Below, in pieces: positions 35,640 through 47,509 of a stretch of 64,000 bases of DNA. Origin of the DNA: Chenopodium formosanum. Its lineage: Eukaryota > Streptophyta > Magnoliopsida > Caryophyllales > Amaranthaceae. A program made the translations under genes and the position numbers. Below the pieces are notes generated by a model. That model saw nothing but the letters and a program-made list of their open reading frames with translations, was not told where the DNA came from and made no database searches. Within the stretch, counting starts at the first letter, position 1. Every line of letters begins with the position of its first letter. The stretch spans positions 27,464,501 to 27,528,500 of the forward strand of contig CM044869.1 of NCBI GenBank assembly GCA_024500155.1, given 5' to 3'.

Positions 35640-36344
35640 TAATATTTCCATTTATAAGTGTAAACTAATACCTATTAGACCATTAGACATTCAATTCATA
35701 CTTTAAAAAGGAAATGCACTGACTAAATAACATCAAATAAAAATATTATGACTTATAAAAGTTTAGGTTATTACTTGAAATACTTATAAATAAATATAGT
35801 AAGCTACATATATCTTTTTTATGTTTGAAACAAATATTCGACCTCCTTATATAAAGTAAGAAAAATACATAAATTTTATTATATTAGGTCATGTCTAGTA
35901 TTAATGTGTTTCTCGAATTTGAATTAAATAGTGTCAGAATTGTCATATTTATCGACACAATTATATTGCAATATAGATTTAATAATGAATTAAACATTCT
36001 ATTTTTCATTCTCAGAAGTATGAAACATAATTTAACATAGGGTGAATTTTGTTAATTAAAATATTAAACAAATTTTAGGATAATAACTGATATAAAATAG
36101 GTATAATTTTGGTATTATAGTATTTAAAATAAATTGTAAGATAATAATTGATATTTTTAGTAGGATAAATTTCGGTAATTATAATAATAAATAAATTCTT
36201 AGGAATATAATTGATATACTTTCCGTCAAAAAAAAAAACCCACTACCAATTATGTATGAAAGTTTTAAATATATTGCATGTTATATATATGGTATATATC
36301 TTTGTAAATAAAAAATAGTTTTATTGATTCATAATTGTACACAA

Positions 36345-36505
36345 ATCTATAGCTTAACTAAAAGCTACAATCAAGGGGGTCAAAGCTATAAACAGGAAAG
36401 CATATCTACAACCAACTAATTTACAATTATACAAATCAAAAGCTATAGACTAGGAAGGAAAATAATATATTAACTAATTTACATTTACAAAGATATATAT
36501 AATAT
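36345..36505. repeat. direct repeat inside the palindrome, copy 2
   Basis: Partner of 33465-33625, in the same orientation, with small differences. Confidence 0.8.
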
Positions 36506-37465
36506 ATTTAACAATATATCTAAATGGAAGTAACTAAAACTACAATCTTAAGACTCCATAAATAACGTGTAAATAATTGTGGATTGATTGTGCTTTTATG
36601 TTATATATATATTCTTTAAAAAAATCTACATATTATTTATATAATTACGTCATAATATATTTTCACGTAATGCCCAAAGTAAACATAGGTAAATGCCTTA
36701 AATACAAACAGAATATATAAAACCCTCATTTCCTATGTAATGACCTAAAGTAGTTTAGGTCATTACCTAATCCACAAACAAGTTCGAGAAAAATTAATTA
36801 ATTTTTACGGATCAAACTAATGGGATTCGAAAAGAAAAAAAAAAGAAAGGGTCGTCTTCTCCGATTACCAGTCGGAAGAACACTAATCATTCAACCTAAA
36901 TCGCTATGCCGCCAACCATCTATTGTGATATTACAAAACACATATGTGGGTAATTCTTCATTAGAAAATACTAAAAAAATGAGATTGTTGTTAAGATTTT
37001 TTATGAACAAAAATCTAAATTCAAAACTGAAAAAAAGAAATTGTACACAATAGTTCATTTACTGAAAAAAAAACCGAAACAGAACAACACAATTTATTTA
37101 TGAATTGACAATTAACAATGATTTTGGGGATGAGTGTAGTGGCTAATCTATGACATGAATGAAGAGCACTGATGAACATTGAAGAACAATGATGAGCAAT
37201 TTAAATTTTTTTATTTTTTAATTATAAGTATAATTTCGAAAACTAATTAGTTTTTTAAAAATAGATTTTCTAATTTATAATTATGTAAATCTAAAATAAT
37301 ATATGTATTAAAAAGAATACATAATATAAATACAATTTTAATACGTTATGAACATTGAAAATTATTAAAAAAGAAAATCAAAATACTAAATATGGGCCAA
37401 TCAAATTTCGCCACGTAAGCAAATTGTGTTGCCTTTTTTGAAGAATGACATTGTAGAATTTTTAC

Positions 37466-37475
37466 AATAACTAGG
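37466..37475. repeat. target site duplication, right copy
   Basis: AATAACTAGG, identical to 32690-32699. Confidence 0.85.
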
Positions 37476-40400
37476 TAAGGCGAAAATAAACTTCTACTTG
37501 TAAAGTTGCAACTTTTGCTTCTAGACTTGTAGATTCTACTTGTGAAGTAGCAACATTTGCTTCTAAACTTGTATATTCATTTCACCCTTAGCCTTACTTC
37601 TTCATTTAGTTCAACCACATTCTTAATGAGAGTGAACTAAACATGACATCATATGTCCAAGAAGTAGTAATTTTATAAATCAATATCTATAATATACTTC
37701 TTTAATTGGAACATTTCCATTCTTTTACCTTCCAACTATATGAGGTAGTTTCTAATCAATTGAAGTTGGTCCATTTAATTTGAAACATTTGTTGTTCATA
37801 AAAACTTTTAGCATGTAAGTAGTTCTAGGTTTGAGAAGTAACAACTTGTTTGCATTTCTTGGCCTATAACCTCTTAATGCAATCCTCACATATGCTTAAA
37901 ACCTTTCCATTTGAGCCACCTAGAACATTTATCTTAGGTTCAAAATGATGCTTTGCTTAACTTTTAAGCACTTTTCATGATTTTGCTAAGTATATTCATT
38001 CATTATTCATATTTGAGTTTAATCAATTATTTAACTCTGTATGAAATGGATGAAGAATAATGTCATTTGATCAACTTTTGATCATAAGGATTTCCAATCA
38101 CTTTCTTATTTTCAATCATATTGAAGATATATAAGAGATTTTATTGGACTTCTATACTTGTCTTTTAGAGGATTTGCACCTCCCATCTCATTCTAACCTT
38201 TGAAACACTTTTCAAAATAAAGATGGTGTTGGCATTTCACTCAAACATTTTGAGTTAAAGTAAACCAACTTTAGACATATGACATGGGTTTCTAAAACTT
38301 TCTTTTAGAACATCTTAGCAAAATTAGAATATAGGTTTATGGATTATCTTTTAAACTTTTGAGAACGCTTCTCGACTTTATTTTAAATCAAGGAGATTAT
38401 ATATAATAATCAAATTAGAACGAAATAAACATTTGTAAATAAATGCAAAATTTAATTGTGTTTATTTTTTAAGTACCTAAATTAAAGTTATAGGTTACTT
38501 CAACACTTTATTCATAATATGTGTCCCAATTGAATTACTTGATTCCAAGATCCTTTATTTTTGTAATAGTTGACCGGACTGCGGCCCTACCACCGAGCAT
38601 TACATTTTCAAGGTGAGTAAACTCTTCACTGATAGCGATTCTGCAACTCTTAGTTGAATAATTAACCATCTCATGTTTAATTATTACCCTTTGCTTCAAG
38701 GTTCTAAACTCTTTAGGTAACCTTGTTAAACACAACCAATTAAATGTGTAGAACGTGATCTACTCCAAATTACCCAAGATAACAAGGGGCACTCTGCTGA
38801 GGCCGACCCATCACTCACGATTGAAGGATTGTTGGGTATCTAATTGGAAAAGCAATCTCAATATTACTGGGACTTAGATTCATTATGTTGTGATTATTTA
38901 GTGAACTCTAGCGCATCATCACAAAACATCAATAAAATCTAACATGCATAATATACTAAATGCATAAATAAGACATAGCATGTCCCCTAATCCTAAGAAA
39001 GCTAATAAAGTAAATGCTCCCACTTGAGTCTTCATGGATCTCATCCACCTCGCTTCTTTGGGCCTTCACTTTAAAGGCATCTTGGATTAACTGCAACCTG
39101 TAATTCTACTCTATTCTATTTACTACTTAAATAAAATAAATAAAATTACAAAAATACTTTATCGGTTCGTAGATCGTACTTAGATTACAAAAATACATCA
39201 CGATGCGTAGATCGTATTTAGCAATCTACTGGGCCATACTAGTCATTATATATCAACATAATATCATATATTATAAAATTGCCACATAATAAATCACTCA
39301 TCATGCTTTCCTAAACTACAACATCGAATGTTCATAATTAAGGAAACACGACACCTAAGTATCTCATATTTTAATTACTGCAATTAGATAATATCATATA
39401 TTATTCATGACCATCAATAAAATATCATATATTTTAAATTAGGCACGAGATAGAATCAAATCTTATTTTAATCTTAAAAGATATCCTCAAAGATTATCCT
39501 AACAATATTAGGAAATTCTATCCTAATTACTAGCCAATCACAATTTAAAATCAATTACTAAGTAAATATGAAGATAATCACATTATCTATTCAATCAACA
39601 TTATTGGAATATTGCTCAATTATCCTTAAATATTTTTCAAAGATTAAAACAAATTTTAAAATTTGAAATTATCATATAGTTTTAAAATTATCTTTTAACT
39701 TTACAATTACCTTAGATAAAATCATATTTTATCCAAAATTAAAGTAAAATAAATAATTTTAATAAAACAATTTTTTTTTAAAAAAAAAACCTGCTGCCAC
39801 GTCAGCTAGGGAGTTATCCCCAACCCCAACGAAGCATCTGTTTCTCGCAAGCCCGCAACCGCAGCTAGGAGCAAACCCCAGCCACGGCACACCAGCAGCC
39901 TGACCAAAACATTTCTGGTCGGCTATTCAGTGGGCTCTGACCGCCGGTGCTGCCCTCACCCTTTCTTGTAACCACCAACGTTGCCTGAGAGCAAGCAGCA
40001 GTGCAACATTTGCACTTCGCTACTTCTTCCTTCTGCCGCCCTCCCTGGTGCTCGCCTCCCTTTAACCAGCAGGGCCACAGCCGTGATCCACCTGGTGGTG
40101 GTAATTCCACCCAGCCATAGTGATCCTCCCTCAAAATCCCTTTTTTTTTAGATAATTAATTAAAACAACCTTTCTTTAATTAATTATTGGTCTTAGAGAA
40201 TTATATTAAACATGAAACGATTTTATGCCTAATTAATTGATTAAATAAAACTAAAACAAGATCTCATCTTGAATTTTGCAATCATATTGCAACATTTTAA
40301 TTAATTAAGGCACCTAATAATTTAAATTTAAATATACATATAAAACATTTTTACATGAATTAATAAAATTAAATTATATATCAAATTGAACTAAAATTTT

Positions 40401-40607
40401 CGAAAATTAGGGTTCTACAAGACAAGGAACAAAATGGCTAGGGTTAGGAAAAATTGAGTAATTAAAATCACCATTCTAACATATTCCAATCAATTAAAAT
40501 CACTATTTTATTTATGTTATTGAATTCATATTTAAATTCCTCCCTTAATTGAAAAATTTGTGAACATCAAAGATTTAGGATCAATATGTGTAAATGCAAG
40601 AGGCTAA
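37476..40607 (-). other. Copia internal region, 5' side, no intact gene
   Basis: This continues the Copia element beyond the palindrome towards its 5' LTR, where integrase, protease, gag and leader would lie. I see no long ORF and no clear gag motif. Repeated pieces near 37480-37570 (TCTACTTGTRAAGT.GCAAC) form a short degenerate direct repeat. A GC-rich patch lies at about 39786-40130, and 40140-40600 is AT-rich leader-like sequence. Confidence 0.55.
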
Positions 40608-40616
40608 CTGATACCA
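40608..40616 (-). other. Copia primer binding site
   Basis: On the minus strand, TGGTATCAG starts 1 base after the LTR end, matching the first 9 bases of the tRNA-iMet site; the following bases (TTAGCC) diverge from TGGTATCAGAGC. Confidence 0.8.
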
Positions 40617-40617
40617 C

Positions 40618-40845
40618 TGTAGGGTTTTAGGTACTCTAAGCGGAATTTCACGAATCATATTCGTTCGCACCTAAACAGAATCTACAAGCATAACACATAA
40701 AGAATCACATATACATACCTTTGAAGTGTGATTTCCACAAGCGATTGACTATCAATTAGGGAGATAATAGAGCCCCAAGCATTGCTCCTCTACTTAGTCC
40801 ACGGGATAGGATTGAACCTCCACTACTGCTAGGTAGTTGGGCGTG
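40618..40845 (-). repeat. truncated 5' LTR of the Copia element
   Basis: 228 bp match the start of 28487-29244 on the plus strand (TGTAGGGTTTTAGG...GGTAGTTGGGC), with about ten differences. The remaining 530 bp are missing and Tat-like sequence follows, so the 5' LTR was cut by a later rearrangement or insertion. Confidence 0.88.
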
Positions 40846-42119
40846 GAGGCTAAGTACTTCATACTTTGTGATGCAATGATGATTACACCGATGAGTGATT
40901 TCGATATGGCAAGGCATGCATGCTTCAACGTTGTGTTAAGATTTCATGACAAAGGGTTCCTAAAGGTAGGATTATTTGGTCATGTATCTGTGATGTGTGT
41001 GATAGTGATACTAAAGCTAGGCCACAAAGGCTAAATGTATGGAAAGATATTATTTCAAGAAGAGTCAAATGATGGTGACTCTTAGGCTAGGTAAGTTAAT
41101 AATGTAAGGATTAAGCCCCCAAGTCTAGCTCTAAATGGAAAAGGATGAGCATTGGAGATCCTTTGATATGATCATGGTGTAAGTGTGTGAATGTGAATAT
41201 GAATGCATGTTTATTATGGCCGCACCTCGATGTGAGGTTGCCTACGTATCCGTTAGGAATCAGGCTGAACGTAGCTCTAGCCGAACCTCGCACAAGTGTG
41301 TGTATACCTCAAAGAGGTCTTTTGAGGGTTGTAACGTGGTTAGGCTAAAGGTTGAAGAAGAAAGGGATAAAGGCTCAAGACCCTACATAAGCCCCCAAGG
41401 TGTGCAATCTTGCTTTTGAATCTTTGTATTTTTATGCTTGAGTGTTTTAACTCTTTTTTGCTTTTGCATTTTTTTATTTTTATTTTTATAAGTGTGGGCA
41501 ATCCCGATCATGCGGTCTATCATTCACTTGGCATTCATGTTTCTCAGGCACGGTACCGAGCACTCGATAAGAAACGCAATCTGAGACGTGTTCATATCAA
41601 AGACATATTCATGTCAAAGACATTGGAACACTTGCCCTTTTGTACACTTTTTTTTTTCTATTTTGCCATTTTAATCTTTTGAAGTCACTCAACCTTTTTA
41701 TGAAATTGAAAATTGCATAAGTTGCACACCATCCCATCCCAAGGTTAGGTATATATGGGTTGAAAAATGACAGGTCTATCGTTAGACGAGGCTCAAAGTG
41801 GTTTATCAAAAAAGGATTTATTTTTTAAAGGGTGAAAGGTGATATGATGTGGCTACAAGGGGTGCCTCAAATCATTGCCTTATGCTAAGGTTGACGTTTT
41901 TTTTAATGCAATGCAATGTAATGATCACATGAAAGGAAACAAATGCTCATTTTATTAAAGGGAGAAAAGAAACATACAAAATAATTAAAAAAATCTAAGG
42001 AAGAAGGTGCCTATTGCTAGACTTATTGGGGAAAGGAAAAATGAAAAAGAAATAGAAAAAGAGGTCATGAAATCTTGTCGTTGACGCTCGCCTCTTGTCT
42101 TGTGTCGTTTGCTTCAACA

Positions 42120-42794
42120 TCACCCAGTCTTTTCGCTAGCTAGGGGCAATGGGATCTTGTTTGCTTCTATGAGATCTTGAATGAGATTTTGAAACCTGTA
42201 GCATTTATCGGTGGTGTGACCATTTCCTTGATGGTACTTGCAATAAGAATTGGGATCCCATCTTGAAGATCGCTTTTCTGGTGTTGGATCCTCGGTAGGA
42301 CCAATAGGTTTGATTAATCCTCGATCATAGAGACGATCGAAAGCAACATCATAGGTCATTCCAATGGGTGTGAACTCTCTCCTGGGTTTCTTTTTATATC
42401 TTTGATTATCCATAGCTAAGACACCGTTATTAACATTGTTACTAGAGTGGGCGTTTCCAGAAGAAGAAGGATTGTCGTTCTTCTTTCCTTTACAGCCACT
42501 GTTGTTATTGTTACTAATCCGGGCCTTCTTATCGCGTGGAGGAACATGAAGGAGACTTGAATCAATGAGGTCTTGAACACGATCTTTGAGAGCGAGACAT
42601 ACTTCGGTGGTGTGATCATGGCCTCTATGGTGTTGATAATGAGAACGTTGTTCGATAACCATTATCCAATCTCTTAATCCTTCTATTGCACCCATAAGCG
42701 TGACAACGGTATTTCGTAATTCCTGAACATCCTCTTCCAGGCTTGACGAGCTTTCACTAATATTACTTAAGAAAATTTCTTTTTCGCCGGCCAT
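42120..42794 (-). CDS. Tat/Ogre-like gag lacking the capsid domain, 224 aa
   Basis: An intact minus-strand ORF from ATG 42794. The N-part has coiled-coil character (SSSLEEDVQELRNTVV). Then comes a CxH-type block, QHHRGHDHTTEVCLALKDRV, an Asn/Ser linker (SSSGNAHSSNNVNNG) and a second similar block, CKYHQGNGHTTDKCYRFQNL, ending LPLASEKTG. In copy B the retrotransposon capsid domain lies between N-part and linker; here it is absent and the first CxH block takes its place. The CxxHx..GHTT..C pattern is usual for Tat/Ogre gag. It probably does not form particles alone. It is the only uninterrupted part of copy A. Confidence 0.7.
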   Translation of the reverse strand: MAGEKEIFLSNISESSSSLEEDVQELRNTVVTLMGAIEGLRDWIMVIEQRSHYQHHRGHDHTTEVCLALKDRVQDLIDSSLLHVPPRDKKARISNNNNSGCKGKKNDNPSSSGNAHSSNNVNNGVLAMDNQRYKKKPRREFTPIGMTYDVAFDRLYDRGLIKPIGPTEDPTPEKRSSRWDPNSYCKYHQGNGHTTDKCYRFQNLIQDLIEANKIPLPLASEKTG

Positions 42795-44164
42795 TACTAC
42801 AACCCTTTTGTTTTATAAAAAAGTGATGCTTTATCAAAAGTGTTGTCTTGGTTGAGTGCTCTTCTCTCTTTGACCAAGTACTGTGGAAAGGGAAATTAAG
42901 GGATATGCATGGTTAATTATTTGACTCAACTCTATTCAACATGCAATGGATGGAAGAAGGTAGGAAGAATGAATATTGTGGTATGGGGAAAGCATGTAGA
43001 GAATGGAAAGATGATGTAGATGGAGAGATATGAAAAAAATCAGGAATAGAATGTACCCCCAACTCAAATGAAGGAAAAAACCGACTCATGCATGAACCTA
43101 AGACATGGTCAGGGTGACTATATAAAGTCAGTGCTAACACTAGTGAGTGTAGGTGACATGCTTTGACTCTTGTGTAAGACCATGGGACTAAGTGCCTAGA
43201 CTCAATTAAGGACTTAAACATGGCTAAAGCCATTAACAAATTGATTAAACTGATTAGCAGACTGGTTAATTAGACTCATCGTGATGACTCGAGTAAGAAT
43301 CTGGACTGTCGCCGGAATAACAGAACTGTCGTCACAGTTTGAAGCTTGTCGCCAAACGACAAATCTGTCGCCAGGCGACAAGCAGTGAACTGCGGCGCCA
43401 CAACCCAAACTCCTGCGCCATTGCTAGAACATTAATCAGGGACTATTTCCAGTAAGCTTACTTTAAGGGGACATGCCTACAGTCGTACTAAGTCAGATTG
43501 ATTGTTTTATTAGTTTTGAATTAGTCAAATTAATTAATTAATTAGACAAAGTCCTTTTTAGTCATTAATTGGTTTATTTAGACTTAAACACAAGTCAAAC
43601 AAACGGTTAGCACATATAAGGTATGCACACGCAAAGAATGCACAAATAGTCAAGTAGTCACAACATGATGCAATGAGTTTGCAACCTAACCATGGCTCTA
43701 GTTTCTAAAGTTCAGGATATGGGTTAGTCAGAGTGGGTCCATGGTTATGAGTCTTGATGCATTGCGCGGAAGCCTTACCTTTGGAAGGGTTGGGGCGTAT
43801 GGATGGGACCCCGCAAGTTAAAAACTTGCTTCCACGGTTTGGTGGATTCACAAACTCGGATGTACCCGTCATTGCCAGGTGCGTTCGATTGGGTAGATGG
43901 AGCGTGAACCCCCAGAGGGTTATGTCCATATGTAGAACACATATGGGTTTCAGAAAAGAGAGAAAAACTCAATTAGGAAGTAGAATCGAGCCAACATTGC
44001 TAGAAATGGTAAAAACAAGAAGGCAGAAATCTGGCTCAGTATTGGAAGAACTTGGCGCCAGACTACAGGGACCGTCGCCGCAAAAGCGCTACTATCGCCA
44101 AGCGACAGAACTGTTGCCAGGCGACAAAAGCACTTTACAGGCGACAAGCCCTGTTTTCTAGGCG

Positions 44165-45770
44165 CTAGTTCCTACATGCCTCAGGGACTTGTAAACCATT
44201 CACAAGGTGAAGATTACACCCTTAACGATCCAGGAGATCGTTAACTCCAAAAGGTCTTGAACCAAATAGGGTTCGGGGATGAGGGTACAAATTCAACCTA
44301 AAAGAGATTGAACCTGCCCTAAAAATAGGTCTCTACTTTATTCTTCTCGTATTCATGTGCGCTTTCTGACTAACATGCAATTAACAGATTAACCCTAAAC
44401 CTGTTTATCTATGTTGGTTGAATTTAATGCACAAACAAAACTATTATTGGCGATCACTTGAATTATAACCATATTAGCCCTAAACAAGATTATTAATTAT
44501 CTTATTAAGCGTGATTACAAGTACAAATTCCCTTTAAACATGCATAAAAGGCGTGATCAAGCAATAACAGTAAATAAGCATCAAGCAACATGATAATCAC
44601 AATAATCATAACAATTATAATCATGTTAATAATAAAGCTTAAATATAATAGAAAGATCTTAGGCATGATACTAACAAGATTAATAACAAACCCTAGCATG
44701 TCACTAAACAATAAAGATCAAAGCTTTAGCCCTAACATGATATTAACATGATATTAGAAAAGAGTAAAAGGCATCGCAGGAATCATAATAAGCATATTTG
44801 ATATTATAACCTTTTCCCTAAACATGATATTGTGAATCAAAATAGGAACCTAAACATGATTTCTATATATCAATAAACAATTAAAGAACTTACTTGGATG
44901 CCTCGTATCTCTTTCTAATAACAAAACACACGCGTTAGTAACTTCAAAGAAAAGTAATAAATCAAAACAATTAAATTAAATAATTGAAAGAGAGATTAGG
45001 GACCAAACCCTCAGAAATTATAACCTTTCACTTCTAGGGCGAAGACAACTTTGAACTTGGCTAGGTGTTTCTAGATCTCGTGAATGCGGAATTTTGTAAG
45101 AGGGATGGTTTAGAAAAAGAATAGAGAGAGAAAGCTTCTAGCTTTAGAGAGAGAAAGATGATTGTTGTTGATTCTTGATTGTGAATTGTAGATTGAATAA
45201 AAACGGAGGTTCAGGACCCTATTTATAAGAAAACAGTCCGGAAATAGGTAGAATTTGATAAGGAATAAAACTCCACTCTGTCGCTGCAAAACCGACCTTG
45301 TCGCTTGGTGACAAGCTCTGTCGCGTGGCGACAAGGCTTGTCGCGTGGCGACAGCCTGGATTCCTACGTGCTTTCAACACGGAGTCCACATATGAATCAA
45401 AATCGATTTGTAAAGTCCGTATGAAAATCGAAATCGTATTTTTCATAAAATAATATTTTATTCCAAATAAAACTTATCGACATATAATTATTAATTCTAA
45501 TTCTATTAGGATTAAGAAATAACCTTCTAGAGAATTCTAGAAGACTATAATCAATTCTAATAACTTTAGGAATAATAATTAACATTGGGCCCTCCCCTAG
45601 ATCATCGGGACGCATGTAAAGATCAAACCGGGCCCAGTTTATTATTTTGGCCATAACTTCCTCATTATTCATCGGAATTGGGCTTATAATAGATTGTTGG
45701 AAAGCTCTTTGCAAGCCCCATCTAACTACACTGTTATTGGATCCTTGTCGTGGACCAAATTGTACTTTTA
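44165..45770 (-). repeat. 5' LTR of Tat-like copy A
   Basis: This aligns, inverted, with 57690-59230. Its 3' end and primer site are missing: relative to copy B about 400 bp are deleted, joining the U5 (TTTACAAGTCC) directly to leader sequence (GGCATGTAGGAACTAGCGC on the minus strand). The ends are approximate. Confidence 0.6.
45276..45352. repeat. TCGCC-type palindrome cluster in LTR A
   Basis: Repeated GTCGC.TGG.GACAA units (TGTCGCGTGGCGACAAGG occurs almost twice in tandem). Comparable clusters occur in the leader of this copy at 43300-43390 and 44050-44160. Confidence 0.8.
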
Positions 45771-45780
45771 AAATTATGAT

Positions 45781-46436
45781 CATATAAAATTATCGGTGTT
45801 GTTGCATGGTTTGGTTATAAAGGGATTAACCAGCATATAAATGAAGTAGTTCTTGTTATTTTTATAATTACTGTATTGTAAAACTGGTCCGTTTATAACA
45901 ATTGGCGGAGTTGAGTATTTTTTTTTTATTTTCCTGTTCAAATTATTAATATATGTTGTTCTTATTTTGAAATTGGTCAAAATTAGCTTCAGTTAATATG
46001 TTATTTTCATTCTTACTGTAATCAACAAATTTCCAATACACTCTTGATAATATATCCCGTTGTTTTGAGAGGAACCCTATTCGTAGATCAGATGAGAAGA
46101 GTATTTTATGGCGGGTGATTGGAAAACAAAATTAATAAAAATATGTAAGCTAATACTGTTGAAAAGGTGGTCTAAATACTTATTGTATTAAAAAAGCATT
46201 TATCAGGTTATGGGTGTATGTAAGAATGATTCGAATAGGACCCAGATTGTAAATAAAGTTATGTAACACAATAATTACTTTTTCTTTAATGGGTATGTAA
46301 CACATTAATTACTAATAATTAATAGTTGCAAGAGAAATTATTAAATATTTGTAATTTATTAATTCCATTTGGTTATCTCGTTTAGGACCCAAAACACAAT
46401 GTGGATACTCGTTTTAAAGAGTTTAAGTTGTAAGAT
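45781..46436. other. AT-rich spacer upstream of the ubiquitin-like ORF
   Basis: I see no gene or repeat. It lies between the LTR of copy A and the ORF at 46437. Confidence 0.5.
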
Positions 46437-46655
46437 ATGACGGCGTTCCCACGCAAGATTAAAGTCAGGGCAGTTCCAAACGAGACCCTATATAGGATAT
46501 ATAAAATTTGGGCTGGCCAAAACAATTTGAACCCCCGTAACTTGTGTGCGTTTTATCAGAACCGTGTTGTAACTACGCTTCACACTGTGAGAGAGGTGGG
46601 AATAAAGAACAACAGCCGGCTGTACCTGCTGCCCAACGACTGGAGGAACCCGTAG
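46437..46655 (+). CDS. small ubiquitin-like (beta-grasp) ORF, 72 aa
   Basis: ATG 46437 (AAGATATGACG) to stop 46655. The pattern fits a ubiquitin fold: strand (RKIKVRAVPNETLYRI), helix (YKIWAGQNNLNP), and then LCAFYQNRVV.TTLHTVREVG with IKNNSRLYLLP, which lines up with the ubiquitin block 'rLIFaGkqLedgrTLsdynIqkeStLhLvL'. There is no C-terminal Gly-Gly (it ends NDWRNP), so conjugation is unlikely. This is fold recognition by eye. The gene could be a transposon accessory ORF or a captured host exon. It lies in the region ending at a CACTA terminus. Confidence 0.55.
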   Translation: MTAFPRKIKVRAVPNETLYRIYKIWAGQNNLNPRNLCAFYQNRVVTTLHTVREVGIKNNSRLYLLPNDWRNP

Positions 46656-47509
46656 GAATATTTAACTGGTTAATTTTAATAGTATGTAAGGGAGTATTAA
46701 TTTCATGTTTACTAGTTGTCCTCAAACAAGGCCTTTTTTATTTTAGCCCAATGTACTTGTTTGATAATATGGTCTCTCCCTATTATGTATTTGTTCAAAC
46801 TAAGTGGTCTAGTATGTAACGGTTGAATGGTTAGTATCTCGTAATGGCTAATAGGTAGAAGTTTGTAGTAGTCGTTTATTCTAAGATAGTCTATGTATTT
46901 TGAAACTATAAACAAAGTTAGTCTATTTACTAAATTATTTCTAAATATATGTTTAAATTCGAAAAAACGATTATTCTCTACTTGTGTACACGCATGTTAT
47001 GTAAATATTTGTCTTATATTAATATCCCTTAATTATAATAATAATGATTTTTAAACCCCCTTAAAACACCAACATTTTTAAACCCGGTCTAAAAATTTAT
47101 GTTGAGAGGTGCTACGGGTAATAATGATTTTAAGCCCCCTTACCACAACAACATTTGTTAAAACATTAATGACTCTTAATTTGAAAGGGAACATTTCCTT
47201 TCCATATTTTCAGTTGTAAACCCAATGAACGTTCCAAGTATCCATGGATACAATAAATGTGGATATCAAAACAAGTTACAACTGTCACTTGGGCAGAAAG
47301 AACTTCAGTTCCCGTCTAATCCTACTTTCTTATTTTTAGCTTAAAGAGTATAGTATTGTGGTACTCCTATATAAAAGGACTTGCTACATGTCAATTGTAG
47401 TCACTCCAACATAAATCTTTTATCTATTCCTCCTTTAACTTGGTGCGTAATTGAAAGTGAATTTGGCCATTGTGGTAAAATTTTTTGAACTTGTTGCGTA
47501 ATTGATAGG
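46656..47509. other. spacer without recognised gene
   Basis: AT-rich. A short block (TAATGATTTTNAANCCCCCTTA) occurs twice near 47040-47065 and 47120-47145, in a repeated phrase around AACATTTNTNAAA. No ORF is supported. Confidence 0.5.

Larger units (their letters stand above)
32700..37465. mobile_element. 4.8-kb palindromic (foldback) MULE-like element
   Basis: The two halves are inverted copies over almost their full length. Matched pairs include the ends (TTCTACTGTGTCATT vs the complement of AATGACATTGTAGAA), 33180-33300 with 36820-36960, 33700-33760 with 36090-36170, 33880-34080 with 35820-36010, 34150-34345 with 35570-35790, and 34795-34860 with 35215-35280. The central loop is about 34870-35210. 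A 10-bp duplication flanks it, within the 9-11 bp range of the Mutator superfamily. No transposase ORF is visible, so it is non-autonomous. It is inserted in the Copia internal region. Confidence 0.85.
40846..45780 (-). mobile_element. Tat/Ogre-like Ty3/gypsy element, copy A
   Basis: This is an inverted homologue of 57690-62698. Shared blocks include the LTR start (GTACAATTTGGT), the LTR 3' part (GGAGTTAACGATCTCCTGGA on the minus strand), the leader (ACATATGGGTTTCAGAAAA), the gag C-terminus and the post-gag tract. Near 41220-41290 is a CCTACGTATCCGTTAGGAAT block that I recall from Tat-lineage elements. Only an LTR, a shortened gag and flanking non-coding sequence remain; pol is absent. The left side abuts the truncated Copia LTR. 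Confidence 0.75.

Noticed and set aside
39865..40134. 89-codon minus-strand ORF with Cys and Gly
   Set aside because: GC-rich leader patch of the Copia element; no recognisable gag or zinc-knuckle spacing.
43130..43142. ACACTAGTGAGTG as a possible left CACTA end
   Set aside because: A short palindrome inside Tat-like sequence; no TAGAAAA extension and no subterminal GGCAAGCGG repeats beside it.
45397..45783. 128-codon minus-strand ORF
   Set aside because: Lies in the LTR of Tat-like copy A; the homologous LTR of copy B does not keep the frame.
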